Below, in pieces: positions 1 through 8,139 of a DNA stretch of 64,000 bases. The notes below the pieces were generated by a model that was not told the DNA's origin, searched no databases, and worked only from the letters and a program-made list of their open reading frames with translations. The position numbers and the translations under genes are program-made. This stretch comes from Burkholderia sp. 8Y (GTDB lineage Bacteria; Pseudomonadota; Gammaproteobacteria; Burkholderiales; Burkholderiaceae): the NCBI RefSeq assembly GCF_902506145.1, contig NZ_LR733519.1, positions 1,418,158-1,482,157 on the forward strand, given 5' to 3'. How positions within the stretch are numbered: position 1 is the first letter of the stretch; every line of letters begins with the position of its first letter.

Positions 1-942
1 GATCAGTTCCTTCTGTCCGTTCCCCGATACGCCCGCGATACCGAGGATCTCGCCCGACTTCACGGCCAGCGATACTTCGCGCACCGCCGCGTGTCCGCGA
101 TCATCGATCACGCTGAGTTTCGACAACTGGAGGCGCACAGGCGCGTTCGCACCGCAAGGCTTGCGCAGCGGCCGCGCTTCAGCGAGTTCGGGATCGTCCT
201 TCGGGGATTCATCGCCCATCATCCATGCCGCGAGCCGGTCACGGCTCGTGTCCGCCACCGCGCTCGTGCCGACGAGCTTGCCCTTGCGCAAGACGGTGAC
301 ATCGTCCGCGTAGGCCATGACTTCGCGGAACTTGTGCGTGATCATCAGCACGGTCAGTTCGCCGCGCGTGGCCAGCGCGCGCATGAGGCCGAGCACTTCG
401 TCCGCTTCCTGCGGCGTAAGCACGGACGTCGGCTCGTCGAGAATCAGGAAACGCTGGCGCAAATAAAGCTGTTTCAGGATTTCCAGCTTCTGCTTCTCGC
501 CCGCGGCGAGACTGGAAACGGGTGCATCGAGCGGCAGGCGGAACGGCATGGAACGCATGAAGGCATCGAGCGCCGCGCGTTCCTTCGGCCAGTCGATCTT
601 CCAGGGCACCCGTCCGCGTGCCAGCAGCAGGTTCTCTTCGACGGAGAGGCCCGCCGCCAGCGTAAAATGCTGATACACCATGCCGATGGAAAGCGCCTGA
701 GCATCGCGCGGCGATGCGATCTTCACTTGCCGCGCATCCGCGATGATCTCGCCCTGTTCGAGCACGCCATAGCCCACGAGACCCTTGACGAGCGTGCTCT
801 TTCCTGCGCCGTTCTCGCCGAGGAGCGCATGCACGGTGCCCGCGCGCACTTTGAGCGTCACGTCGTCGAGCGCGGTGAAGGCGCCGAAGCGTTTCGTCGC
901 GCCGAGCACTTCCACGCCCATCGCCGTGGTCGAAGCGTTCAT
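1..942 (-). CDS. BMP-family (nucleoside-type) ABC transporter ATP-binding protein, partial
   Basis: Energises import of the ligand carried by the BMP binding protein encoded upstream in the same operon; cytoplasmic ATPase. The visible 314 codons hold one full ABC domain with Walker A GENGAGKST near residue 43 and Walker B LILDEPTSVL near residue 167, followed by the opening of a second ABC domain (LGIAGVSGNGQKEL) that runs off the left edge. Family members have two ABC domains in about 510 residues, so roughly the last 200 are missing. The second domain has the degenerate SGNGQ in place of a normal P-loop, typical of the YufO/NupO-like and sugar-import (RbsA-like) groups. The ATG overlaps the stop of the hydrolase gene by four bases (ATGA), so the two are translationally coupled. 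Confidence 0.93.
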   Translation of the reverse strand, partial: MNASTTAMGVEVLGATKRFGAFTALDDVTLKVRAGTVHALLGENGAGKSTLVKGLVGYGVLEQGEIIADARQVKIASPRDAQALSIGMVYQHFTLAAGLSVEENLLLARGRVPWKIDWPKERAALDAFMRSMPFRLPLDAPVSSLAAGEKQKLEILKQLYLRQRFLILDEPTSVLTPQEADEVLGLMRALATRGELTVLMITHKFREVMAYADDVTVLRKGKLVGTSAVADTSRDRLAAWMMGDESPKDDPELAEARPLRKPCGANAPVRLQLSKLSVIDDRGHAAVREVSLAVKSGEILGIAGVSGNGQKELI

Positions 943-1637
943 GGTCGGCTTCCGAGCGTGGCGAGCAGTGCCTTCGAATCGGATACCGTGCCGAACACGC
1001 CGCCCTGCATCAGCACCATGTTGAGCGCGGCGTCGTGGTTGTCCTGATCGGTCGCGCCGCAGCAGTCCGCGAGAATCGTGCACTCGAAGCCGCGATCGTT
1101 CGCTTCGCGCATCGTCGTGTGAACGCATACATCGGTGGTGATGCCGGTCAGCACGAGATTGACGATGCCGCGCGTGCGCAGAATCAGTTCGAGATCCGTT
1201 GCGCAGAACGAGCCTTTGCCCGGCTTGTCGATGACGATCTCGCCCGCAGCCGGCTTCAGTTCGTCGATGATTTCCCAGCCTGGTTCGCCGCGCACGAGGA
1301 TCTTGCCGCAGGGACCGTCATCGCCGATGCCGATGCCGTTGGTCCCCGCGCGGCGGCTTCGCCATCGCTTGTTGGCGGGCAGGTCGGACAGGTCGGGCCG
1401 ATGCCCTTCGCGCGTGTGAATAATCGTGAAGCCCTGCTCGCGCATCAGCGTGAGGACGTTTTTGATCGGCCCGATCGGCGCGCGCGTCATCGACAGGTCG
1501 TAGCCCATCTTGTCCACGTAGCCGCCGATGCCGCAGAAGTCCGTCTGCATGTCGATGACGACGAGCGCGGTGTTGTCCGGTCGCAGATCGCCGTCGTAGG
1601 GCCACGGATAGGGACGAGCCCCGATGAAGCGAGACAT
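939..1637 (-). CDS. isochorismatase-like cysteine hydrolase, probable biuret amidohydrolase
   Basis: A 232-residue isochorismatase-fold amidase. The sequence closely resembles what I remember of rhizobial biuret hydrolase (PYPWPY near residue 9, DMQTDFCG, HTREGHRPDL, DKPGKGSF, TGITTDVCV), which turns biuret into allophanate and ammonia. The expected catalytic triad is present: Asp near 29, Lys near 138 and Cys near 171. The start is the ATG at 1637, followed at once by the recognisable N-terminus; longer upstream frames run into the permease gene in another frame. It sits inside a BMP-type ABC import operon, so the substrate is probably what the transporter brings in. Biuret, triuret or another carbamoyl-urea-like compound fits. 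The family and triad are seen; the exact substrate is inferred. Confidence 0.85.
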   Translation of the reverse strand: MSRFIGARPYPWPYDGDLRPDNTALVVIDMQTDFCGIGGYVDKMGYDLSMTRAPIGPIKNVLTLMREQGFTIIHTREGHRPDLSDLPANKRWRSRRAGTNGIGIGDDGPCGKILVRGEPGWEIIDELKPAAGEIVIDKPGKGSFCATDLELILRTRGIVNLVLTGITTDVCVHTTMREANDRGFECTILADCCGATDQDNHDAALNMVLMQGGVFGTVSDSKALLATLGSRP

Positions 1638-1657
1638 GTGAGTTCTCCGTTCAGGAA

Positions 1658-2584
1658 TCAGCGTGTGAGACTGAGTTCGCCCGGCGCGCCCGCGAGCGTG
1701 CGGTAGGGCCGGCAGTCGACGATCATGATGACGAGCGTGAGGACGTACGGCGCGGCGTTGAACAGGTAGTAGCCGCTCGTCACGCCGATGGCCTGCAACG
1801 CGGGACCGAGTGCGCCCGCTGCGCCGAAGATCAACGCGGCCCACAGGCATCGCAAAGGCTGCCATCGCGCGAAGATCACGAGCGCGACGGCCATCAGACC
1901 TTGTCCGCTCGACAGACCTTCGTTCCAGCTTCCGGGATAGACGAGCGACAGATACGCCCCGCCCACGCCCGCGAAAGAGCCGCCGACGGTCGTCGCCAGA
2001 ATGCGTATGCGCGTGATTGGATAACCCATCGCGCGGGCGCTCTCCGCGTTCTCGCCGACGAGCCGCAGCGCCATGCCCCACCGCGTATGGCGCAGACCCC
2101 ATTGCAGCGCGAACGCCAGCACGACGCCGATCATGAACAGCGGATTGACATGCAGCGCGTTGTGCAATTGCGGCGACGATGCCCACGCGCCGAGATCCAT
2201 CGACGCCAGCATCGGCGCCTGCGGCTCGATGAACGGCTTGCCGAGATAGAACGCGAGTCCGGTGCCGACCAGCATCAGCGCAATGCCGAACGCGATGTCT
2301 GACACGCGCGGCAGCGAGCACACGAGACCGTGCAGGCAGCCGAGCAGCAAGCCCGCGCAGCCGGCCGCGAGCACACCGAGCCACGGCGAGCCCGACAGAT
2401 ACGCGGCGGCGTAGCCCGTCATCGCCCCTGAAACGAGGATGCCTTCGAGCCCGAGATTCACGCGCCCGCCCTTCTCCGTCAGACATTCGCCGATGCTCAC
2501 GAAGAGATACGGCGTGCTCACGCGAAGGGCGCCCGCGAACAGCGACAGCATGAGCACGGCGACGGGTGAATGTGCATCAAACAT
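1658..2584 (-). CDS. BMP-type ABC transporter permease (second permease)
   Basis: Inner-membrane permease of 308 residues, almost wholly hydrophobic with about eight to ten membrane segments, of the BPD_transp_2 (RbsC/NupQ-like) type. The typical motifs are NLGLEGILVSGAM near residue 40, where the EG element is characteristic of this family, and VGENAESARAMGYP in the cytoplasmic coupling loop near residue 185. It overlaps the end of the first permease by eight bases and is followed 20 bases on by the hydrolase gene, so it belongs to one transcript. It pairs with the 371-residue permease to form the channel. The start at 2584 (MFDAHSP) gives the usual length. Confidence 0.92.
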   Translation of the reverse strand: MFDAHSPVAVLMLSLFAGALRVSTPYLFVSIGECLTEKGGRVNLGLEGILVSGAMTGYAAAYLSGSPWLGVLAAGCAGLLLGCLHGLVCSLPRVSDIAFGIALMLVGTGLAFYLGKPFIEPQAPMLASMDLGAWASSPQLHNALHVNPLFMIGVVLAFALQWGLRHTRWGMALRLVGENAESARAMGYPITRIRILATTVGGSFAGVGGAYLSLVYPGSWNEGLSSGQGLMAVALVIFARWQPLRCLWAALIFGAAGALGPALQAIGVTSGYYLFNAAPYVLTLVIMIVDCRPYRTLAGAPGELSLTR

Positions 2585-3692
2585 GCGTGCCCTCCAGTCG
2601 ATGCGATGTGCCGGCGACAGACATCGCCTGCAGTTTGATGCGCCATGCCGCGAGTCGGCCACCCATGGCTTCCCACGCAAGCAGGTTCGCGAACAGCAGG
2701 CCTTGCAGCACGAGCGTCGTGGCATCGGGCAGGCCGAGGCGACGTTGCAGCAGCGAACCGCTCGCTTCAATACCGCCTACGAGCACCGCGCAAAGGATGA
2801 TCGCGAGCGGGTTCTGACGCGCCGCGAACGCGACGAGAATGCCTGCATATCCGTACCCCGCCAGAAGCGATGCATTCGCGCTGCCCTGCACGGCCGCGAC
2901 CTCGAACATGCCGGCGAGTCCCGCTGCGGCCCCGCCCATCGCGCACGCCGCGATGGCGAGCGTGTTCACCGGCAAGCCGACGAGATGCGCCGCATGATGG
3001 TTGCCGCCCACGACGCGCATCGCGAAGCCCTTGGTGCTGTGACGCACGAAGAGCCACGCCGCGAGGCACGTGAGCGCGCCCCACAACAATCCCCAGTGCA
3101 CGTCGAGACCCGGCAGCGAGCCGATGGAAAAGGCATCGGGCACGGGTGGCGTGGAGGGCTTGTTGAGACTTGCCGGATCGCGCAGCGGGCCTTCGACGAG
3201 ATGCTTGAAGAGCGCAATCGCGATGTACGACATCAACAGGCTGCTGACCGTTTCGTTCACGCCGCGCCGTTGCCGCATCGCGCCGACCGCGCCGATCCAC
3301 ACGCCGCCCGCGAGCATGCCCGCGAGCGCCATGAGCGGCGCGGCGACGAACCACGGTGTTCCTGCGGGCACGACCGTCGCCACCACGGCGGCGGCGAGCC
3401 CGCCCAAGGCGAGCGCGCCCTCGCCGCCGATCACGATGAGCCCGACCTGCGCTGGCAGCGCCACGCACAACGCGGTCAGCATCAGCGGCGCGGCGCGCAG
3501 CAACGTGCTCTGCCATGCGAACGACGAGCCGAACGCGCCCTGCACGATCAGCACGAGCGCATCGTCAGCGGGCTGGCCCTGCACCAGCAGGAACACCGAA
3601 AACAGCACGAGCGTGCCGATGAGTGCGCACAGCGTCGGCAGCACAGGCAACGCGCCCAGCGCCACGCGCGGTAACAAAGGAAGGGAACGCAT
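2577..3692 (-). CDS. BMP-type ABC transporter permease (first permease)
   Basis: Inner-membrane permease of 371 residues, BPD_transp_2 family, the longer NupP/YufP-like partner of the next gene. It has about ten hydrophobic segments, the EGALALGG element near residue 100, and RRGVNETVSSLLMSYIA near residue 155, a conserved cytoplasmic motif of nucleoside/BMP permeases. VGGNHHAAHLVGLPV near residue 243 corresponds to the coupling loop seen in the partner as VGENAESARAMG. It lies 21 bases downstream of the binding-protein gene in the same direction. The ligand class cannot be read from the permease; nucleosides, nucleobases and other small N-compounds are all known for the family. Confidence 0.92.
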   Translation of the reverse strand: MRSLPLLPRVALGALPVLPTLCALIGTLVLFSVFLLVQGQPADDALVLIVQGAFGSSFAWQSTLLRAAPLMLTALCVALPAQVGLIVIGGEGALALGGLAAAVVATVVPAGTPWFVAAPLMALAGMLAGGVWIGAVGAMRQRRGVNETVSSLLMSYIAIALFKHLVEGPLRDPASLNKPSTPPVPDAFSIGSLPGLDVHWGLLWGALTCLAAWLFVRHSTKGFAMRVVGGNHHAAHLVGLPVNTLAIAACAMGGAAAGLAGMFEVAAVQGSANASLLAGYGYAGILVAFAARQNPLAIILCAVLVGGIEASGSLLQRRLGLPDATTLVLQGLLFANLLAWEAMGGRLAAWRIKLQAMSVAGTSHRLEGTHV

Positions 3693-3713
3693 GCCGGCTC
3701 CGCGAACGTTGAA

Positions 3714-4811
3714 TCAGATCTGCCCGACGACGCCCGCGACGAGATAGTTCATGCTTTCCAGCTTGATATCCGTCTGCGCGTAAGCCGTGCCCGACGCAAT
3801 GGCGCTGCCGCCCTTGTTGTCCTTCATCGGGCCTTTCAAGATCACGTAGTCGCCCGCGATCATCTTCGACTTGATGGCATCGGCGTTGGTCTTCGCCTCG
3901 GGCGTGACCCTCGCGCCGTACGGCGACATCTTCACGAAGCCTTCCTTGAGGCCGCCGCGCAGGATGTTCGGCTGCGGCTTGCTGGCTTGCGCATCGGCGA
4001 CGAGTTCCTTGTAGGGCGTCGCCCAGTCCCATTCCGCGCCCGTGAGATAACCCTTCGGCGCAAGCGCGGCCTGACTCGCGTGATAGCCGCAACTCATAGC
4101 GCCGCGCTTCTCCGCCGTTTCGATGACGACCTTCGGGCCATCGACGTGACAGGTCAGCACGTCGCATCCCTGATCGACGAGACTGTTCGCGGCTTCGGCC
4201 TCCTTCACCGGCATCGACCAGTCGCCCGTGAAGATGACGTGCGTGGTGATGGACGGATCGACGGACTGCGCGCCAAGCGTGAACGCGTTGATGTTTCGCA
4301 GCACTTGCGGAATCGGCTTGGCGGCGACGAAGCCGAGCTTCTTGCTCTTGCTCGCATGACCCGCGACGACGCCATTGAGATACTGGCATTCATCGATATA
4401 GCCGAAGTAGCTCGCGATGTTCGGCGGATTGCCCTGCTTCCACAAGCCGCCGCAATGCGCGAAGCGGACTTTCGAATACTTGGCGGCCATCTTCAGCACG
4501 TGCGGATCGAAATAGCCGAACGACGTCGCGAAGATCAGCGTCGCGCCGTCCTGCTCGATCATCGCTTCGATCGTCTTCTGCACGGCGACGGTCTCGGGCA
4601 CGTTCTCTTCCTCGACCACCTTCACGCCCGGCATCTTCTTGATGATCGCCGCTGCCTGCGCCTGCGCCTGGTTATAGCCGTAGTCACCCTTCGCGCCGAC
4701 ATAGATCACGCCGACGGTGACATTGTTCGCGGCGAACGCGAGATCGAACGGCAGCGCGCTGCCGAGCGCAAGCGCGCCCGCGCCTTGGATGAACTGGCGG
4801 CGATTGGCCAT
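3714..4811 (-). CDS. BMP family ABC transporter substrate-binding protein
   Basis: Periplasmic binding protein of 365 residues and first gene of the operon. The N-terminus NRRQFIQGAGALALGSALPF is a twin-arginine signal (RRxFI) ending near LAFA at residue 28, so export is probably through Tat, as for many Burkholderia binding proteins. The mature protein has the Bmp/Med fold: VGVIYVGAKGDYGYN near 33, a conserved GYFDPHVLKMA stretch near 100 and HCGGLW near 120. The last 50 residues hold the family closing region. Bmp proteins bind nucleosides and related molecules. Because a biuret-hydrolase-like enzyme shares the operon, the ligand here may be a ureide-like compound; that part is inference. 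Confidence 0.93.
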   Translation of the reverse strand: MANRRQFIQGAGALALGSALPFDLAFAANNVTVGVIYVGAKGDYGYNQAQAQAAAIIKKMPGVKVVEEENVPETVAVQKTIEAMIEQDGATLIFATSFGYFDPHVLKMAAKYSKVRFAHCGGLWKQGNPPNIASYFGYIDECQYLNGVVAGHASKSKKLGFVAAKPIPQVLRNINAFTLGAQSVDPSITTHVIFTGDWSMPVKEAEAANSLVDQGCDVLTCHVDGPKVVIETAEKRGAMSCGYHASQAALAPKGYLTGAEWDWATPYKELVADAQASKPQPNILRGGLKEGFVKMSPYGARVTPEAKTNADAIKSKMIAGDYVILKGPMKDNKGGSAIASGTAYAQTDIKLESMNYLVAGVVGQI

Positions 4812-5275
4812 GATGTAGCTTCCTGTGTGGGTTGATCGTTGGATGAGGATGCAAAGCGGCGCGCACGGGCGCGAATGCCGTGGAACGCAGTCATGTCGCG
4901 TGCGCCGCTTCTAGAGGTGACGCCTGTCGGATCGCACCGCGCGTCGCATACTTGGAGGGCAATGGTGCCGCGCCCGACGCTCCGATCAAGCGGCCGTACA
5001 CTGAAGCGTCGGCGATGGTCGCTGTCATGAGTTCAATCTTGGATACAAGTCCAAGACGTATCGCACTCTTTATGCCAACGCCGAATTCCGTTTGGGATCA
5101 GGCTTCTACATGGGACCACCCGTCAGCTTAAGCGCGGGCATGAACCATTCAAGCTCAGTCGTCATCCAACCGTGGTGCGCGTATTCCCGCCAACGGTGCA
5201 AGCGAGTGCTTCGCTCCTCCGTCCACGAACGCGGCACTACAACGCAGTTCGGACGGCTGCTCGCACTCCAGTGGA

Positions 5276-5527
5276 CTATGACCGCACCGCGCACGCATCA
5301 GCGCCTGAATGGCGCTGCGATTGTTCCCTGCTCACGCGTTCCGTGCAGATGACATCGACGATGTATTGCGCATCACGCGCAACGCCGGAGAAGCGGCCCG
5401 ACCCCCACGTATGCAGCCACGGCAGGCCGATGGAATACACTCCGGGCACCGCCGTCACGACCGGCGCTGCGTCATGCACTGCGACGCTGGCCAAGTCCGA
5501 CCGGTTGGCATTGATTAGAACCCTCGT
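5276..5527 (-). pseudogene. C-terminal remnant of a flavin-dependent monooxygenase
   Basis: A short open stretch whose centre reads VPGVYSIGLPWLHTWGSGRF followed by SGVARDAQYIVD. This is the characteristic C-terminal block of the MSMEG_0569-type and related NAD(P)/FAD-dependent oxidoreductases, where the end of the Rossmann domain returns to FAD. Everything upstream, including the N-terminal GxGxxG nucleotide site (about 350 residues expected), is absent: an in-frame stop lies just before 5527 and no other frame continues the homology. The piece ends at a stop at 5276. It is a decayed leftover and not a gene. The family assignment rests on remembered similarity. Confidence 0.55.
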
Positions 5528-5681
5528 TCACGAGTCGCTTGCAAACGCCCATAGCTTGCCTTGATCGCGCGCGGCCGTTGCACGAAACAGGTGCCGGGCG
5601 CTTAGACGGCGGATACTAAACCCATAGCGTCAGGATCAGAAGCGGCCGTGCGCCGCACCGCTCATAGCCCCTACAGCGGCA

Positions 5682-5936
5682 GCCACGCGGCATGGCACCG
5701 GGGAAACGAAACGGGCCACCGTCGACATCACACGCAGCCATCATTCAGTACTACAGATCGAAGTGCCGCTCCCCGTCGCCGTGAATGGTCTTGCACCACG
5801 CAAGCACGGCGCGCCCGAGAACTACTTCCTTCAAGCCGCCTTGCAAATCCTGCAATCCGACGGGCAAAACAATTTTCCGCGAGGCACGACGCTTCGCGAC
5901 GCGCTTACAGGCAAGTCATACATGACGGGTCCGTAA
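5682..5936 (+). pseudogene. possible 3-prime remnant of an unidentified gene
   Basis: An open stretch ending at the stop at 5934-5936 has protein-like composition over its last 70 codons (LQIEVPLPVAVNGLAPRK, then ENYFLQAALQILQSDG, closing DALTGKSYMTGP). The codon third positions are GC-rich as in real genes here. No in-frame ATG or GTG with a ribosome site lies upstream. I do not recognise the family. It may be the tail of a truncated enzyme or a chance frame. Confidence 0.25.
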
Positions 5937-6349
5937 CGGAAACTTCAACCACGCGCGACGACGTCAATTCACCAAGGCAGTGCTTCTGCGGCAAGGCATA
6001 AAGTCGATGTAAGTTGCCGAAGTCAATGGTACCGAACTAGTGAGTCCACAAGGCACAGATAGCCGGCGGTCACGCGGATCGCTGCCTTATTCGCACGGGC
6101 GAGATTAATCAGATAGCACTTCGTTACGTACTTTAGTTTCACTATTGAACTATTTATATGGAGTTGCCGTACTGGCCAAAAGACTTTTCCATGTGCCCGA
6201 CCACAAGGACGTTAGCGCCGTAAGCAACGTGCCGATAAATCAGGAAACCAACGGTTCGGCAGGTACGCCTGCGGGTGTTCGACGCCGGCAGCCGCAAAAG
6301 CGCTTTCTGCGGCTCAGGCTCTTTGCAGTCGCCTTTTCAGGAGATAACT

Positions 6350-7498
6350 ATGAAAGCAGTTGTATATCGCGGTCCTCGCCAGGTCGCCGTAGAAGACGTG
6401 CCTGATCCCAAGATTGAGCGCCCGACTGATGCCATCGTCAGAATTACCAGTACCAACATCTGCGGGTCCGACCTGCACATGTACGAAGGTCGAACCGACT
6501 TCGAGCAAGGGCGAATCTTCGGTCACGAGAATCTGGGCATGGTCGAAGAGGTTGGACCGGCCGTGGAGCGCATCAAGCCCGGCGACCGGGTCTGCCTGCC
6601 ATTCAATGTGAGTTGCGGCCACTGCGTGAACTGCGAGCGCGGCCTCACCGCGTTTTGCCTGAGCGCGAACGGGCCGGATATCGGAGGCGGTGCGTTCGGC
6701 TTTGCGGACATGGGACCGTGGCCGGGCGGCCAAGCCGAGTATCTCAGAGTGCCCTGGGCGGATTTCATGTCTTTGAAGCTGCCGCCGGGCGCCGAGGAGA
6801 AACAGACCGACTACGTGATGTGCGCCGACATCTTCCCCACCGGTTGGCACGCCACTGAACTAGCCGGCATGCGGCCCGGCGATTCGGTCGTGATCTATGG
6901 CTCGGGGCCGGTGGGTCTCATGGCCGCGCACTCGGCCATGATCAAGGGCGCGCGCAGCGTCATGGTGGTGGACTGCCATGCCGACCGGCTGAAGCTGGCC
7001 GAATCGATCGGCGCCATTGCGATCGATTATTCCAAAGAAGACCCGGTGCAGCGCGTCATGGACCTGACGCACGGAATCGGCGCGGACGTGGGTTGCGAAT
7101 GCGTCGGCTACCAGTGTCACGATCCGGCTCCCCAACGCCAAGAGCATCCCAATCTGACGATGAACAATCTGGTGTCATCGGTCAAGTTCACTGGCGGGAT
7201 CGGCGTGGTCGGCGTGTTCGTTCCCGAGGACCCGGGCGCGCAGGACGAACTGGCGAAGCAGGGAAAGATCGCGTTCGATTGGGGCAAGTGCTGGTTCAAA
7301 GGCCAGCACATCGCCACGGGCCAATGCAACGTCAAGGCGTACAACCGGCAGTTGCGCGACCTCATCTCAGTCGGACGCGCGAAGCCGTCGTTCATTGTTT
7401 CCCATGAGTTGAAGCTCGACGAGGCGCCCGACGCCTATCAACACTTCGACGTGCGCGAACATGGCTGGACCAAGGTTGTCCTGCATCCCGGAGGATAG
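6350..7498 (+). CDS. zinc-dependent alcohol/formaldehyde dehydrogenase (glutathione-independent FDH type)
   Basis: Medium-chain dehydrogenase of 382 residues. Catalytic zinc ligands appear as NICGSDLHMY (Cys near 37) and FGHENLG (His-Glu near 61). The four-cysteine structural zinc lobe is CGHCVNCERGLTAFC near 87-101, and the NAD-binding turn is GSGPVGLMA near 178. The long insert after the Rossmann turn, with GADVGCECVGYQCHD, is typical of the Pseudomonas glutathione-independent formaldehyde dehydrogenase group, which oxidises formaldehyde to formate without added glutathione. The start at 6350 has a good ribosome site (AGGAGA, seven bases upstream). The genes that normally follow it (DUF/SRPBCC protein and a second zinc dehydrogenase) are present but broken. 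Confidence 0.9.
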   Translation: MKAVVYRGPRQVAVEDVPDPKIERPTDAIVRITSTNICGSDLHMYEGRTDFEQGRIFGHENLGMVEEVGPAVERIKPGDRVCLPFNVSCGHCVNCERGLTAFCLSANGPDIGGGAFGFADMGPWPGGQAEYLRVPWADFMSLKLPPGAEEKQTDYVMCADIFPTGWHATELAGMRPGDSVVIYGSGPVGLMAAHSAMIKGARSVMVVDCHADRLKLAESIGAIAIDYSKEDPVQRVMDLTHGIGADVGCECVGYQCHDPAPQRQEHPNLTMNNLVSSVKFTGGIGVVGVFVPEDPGAQDELAKQGKIAFDWGKCWFKGQHIATGQCNVKAYNRQLRDLISVGRAKPSFIVSHELKLDEAPDAYQHFDVREHGWTKVVLHPGG

Positions 7499-7721
7499 CG
7501 AAGCGACGCCGCAATCGTAGCGCCGACGGAGTCGAAGCACTATTCGAGGTCCATGAAACCGCGAACCGGCCGGCTACATCTTGGGCGATCCAGCCCACGG
7601 CGCAGTTCCGCGATTCATGGCCACGCGCGGCGTGAGCAGGCACGACGCGCTACATGTCAGCGATCTCGCTTCACGGAGCCCGTGCGCGTAGCGAGGCAGT
7701 GAACTTCCAGGAGCATTCATC

Positions 7722-8128
7722 ATGGCAGGCAACATCGTTGCTATCCGATCGCACAGATGGTCGGGGCGCGGCCACGTTCCGTCGGACGTCTCGCCCGGTG
7801 AGCTCATGCAAAGCATAGGTTGGATCCCGGTGGCGCTGAGCGCGGCCCTCATCGTCTCAGGACTCGTAGGCCGGAAGAAGGGTGCCGTGGCTCTCGCGCT
7901 CACGGCTTGCGCGGGCGGCCGTGTTGAGCGCGGGGCGCGGTGTCCCGCTCCTCATGTTCGATTCGATCCGTCCGGCGGCGGCCTCAGCGAAGGCTTGGTT
8001 CAACTCCTGGCACCACGCCGCTGAATATGATCGCCGACAACGCGCTACGGCGCTTCAAGAGCCTCGTCGAAACCGGCGAGATTCCCACTCTTGAGCGGCA
8101 GCCCGCTGCTCGCGAAACGAAGCGCTAA
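7722..8128 (+). pseudogene. remnant of a membrane/SRPBCC-type gene of the formaldehyde dehydrogenase operon
   Basis: The start at 7722 gives a plausible N-terminus with PSDVSPGELMQSIGWIPVAL and one hydrophobic segment, after which the frame loses sense. A neighbouring frame carries AAVLSAGRGVPLL, and a third ends with NALRRFKSLVETGEIPTLER. That last block is the closing segment I know from SRPBCC (cyclase/dehydrase-like) proteins often found between two zinc dehydrogenases in proteobacteria. The whole stretch is about 400 bases, whereas an intact gene should be about 700, so the central SRPBCC domain is mostly deleted and at least two frame changes remain. Called a pseudogene from the order of recognisable pieces in different frames. 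Confidence 0.5.
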
Positions 8129-8139
8129 GGAGAACGACC

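Larger units (their letters stand above)
4812..6349. other. 1.5-kb stretch without an intact gene; degraded DNA
   Basis: Between the BMP binding protein and the formaldehyde-dehydrogenase-like gene no intact reading frame has recognisable protein character. Base composition and codon pattern are more mixed than in the flanks. Two recognisable pieces are listed separately (5276-5527 minus, 5682-5936 plus). The first 150 bases should hold the promoter of the BMP operon. The last 150 should hold that of the plus-strand dehydrogenase. I see no convincing -35/-10 pair and no regulator gene. Confidence 0.6.

Noticed and set aside
939-2486. A long version of the cysteine hydrolase with about 280 extra N-terminal residues
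   Set aside because: The extension runs through the permease gene in another frame and has the composition of a shadow; the normal start at 1637 gives the family length.
5092-5569. Several plus-strand frames of 80-130 codons in the spacer after the BMP operon
   Set aside because: No ribosome sites, no domain character, and part of the stretch is covered by the flavin monooxygenase remnant on the other strand.
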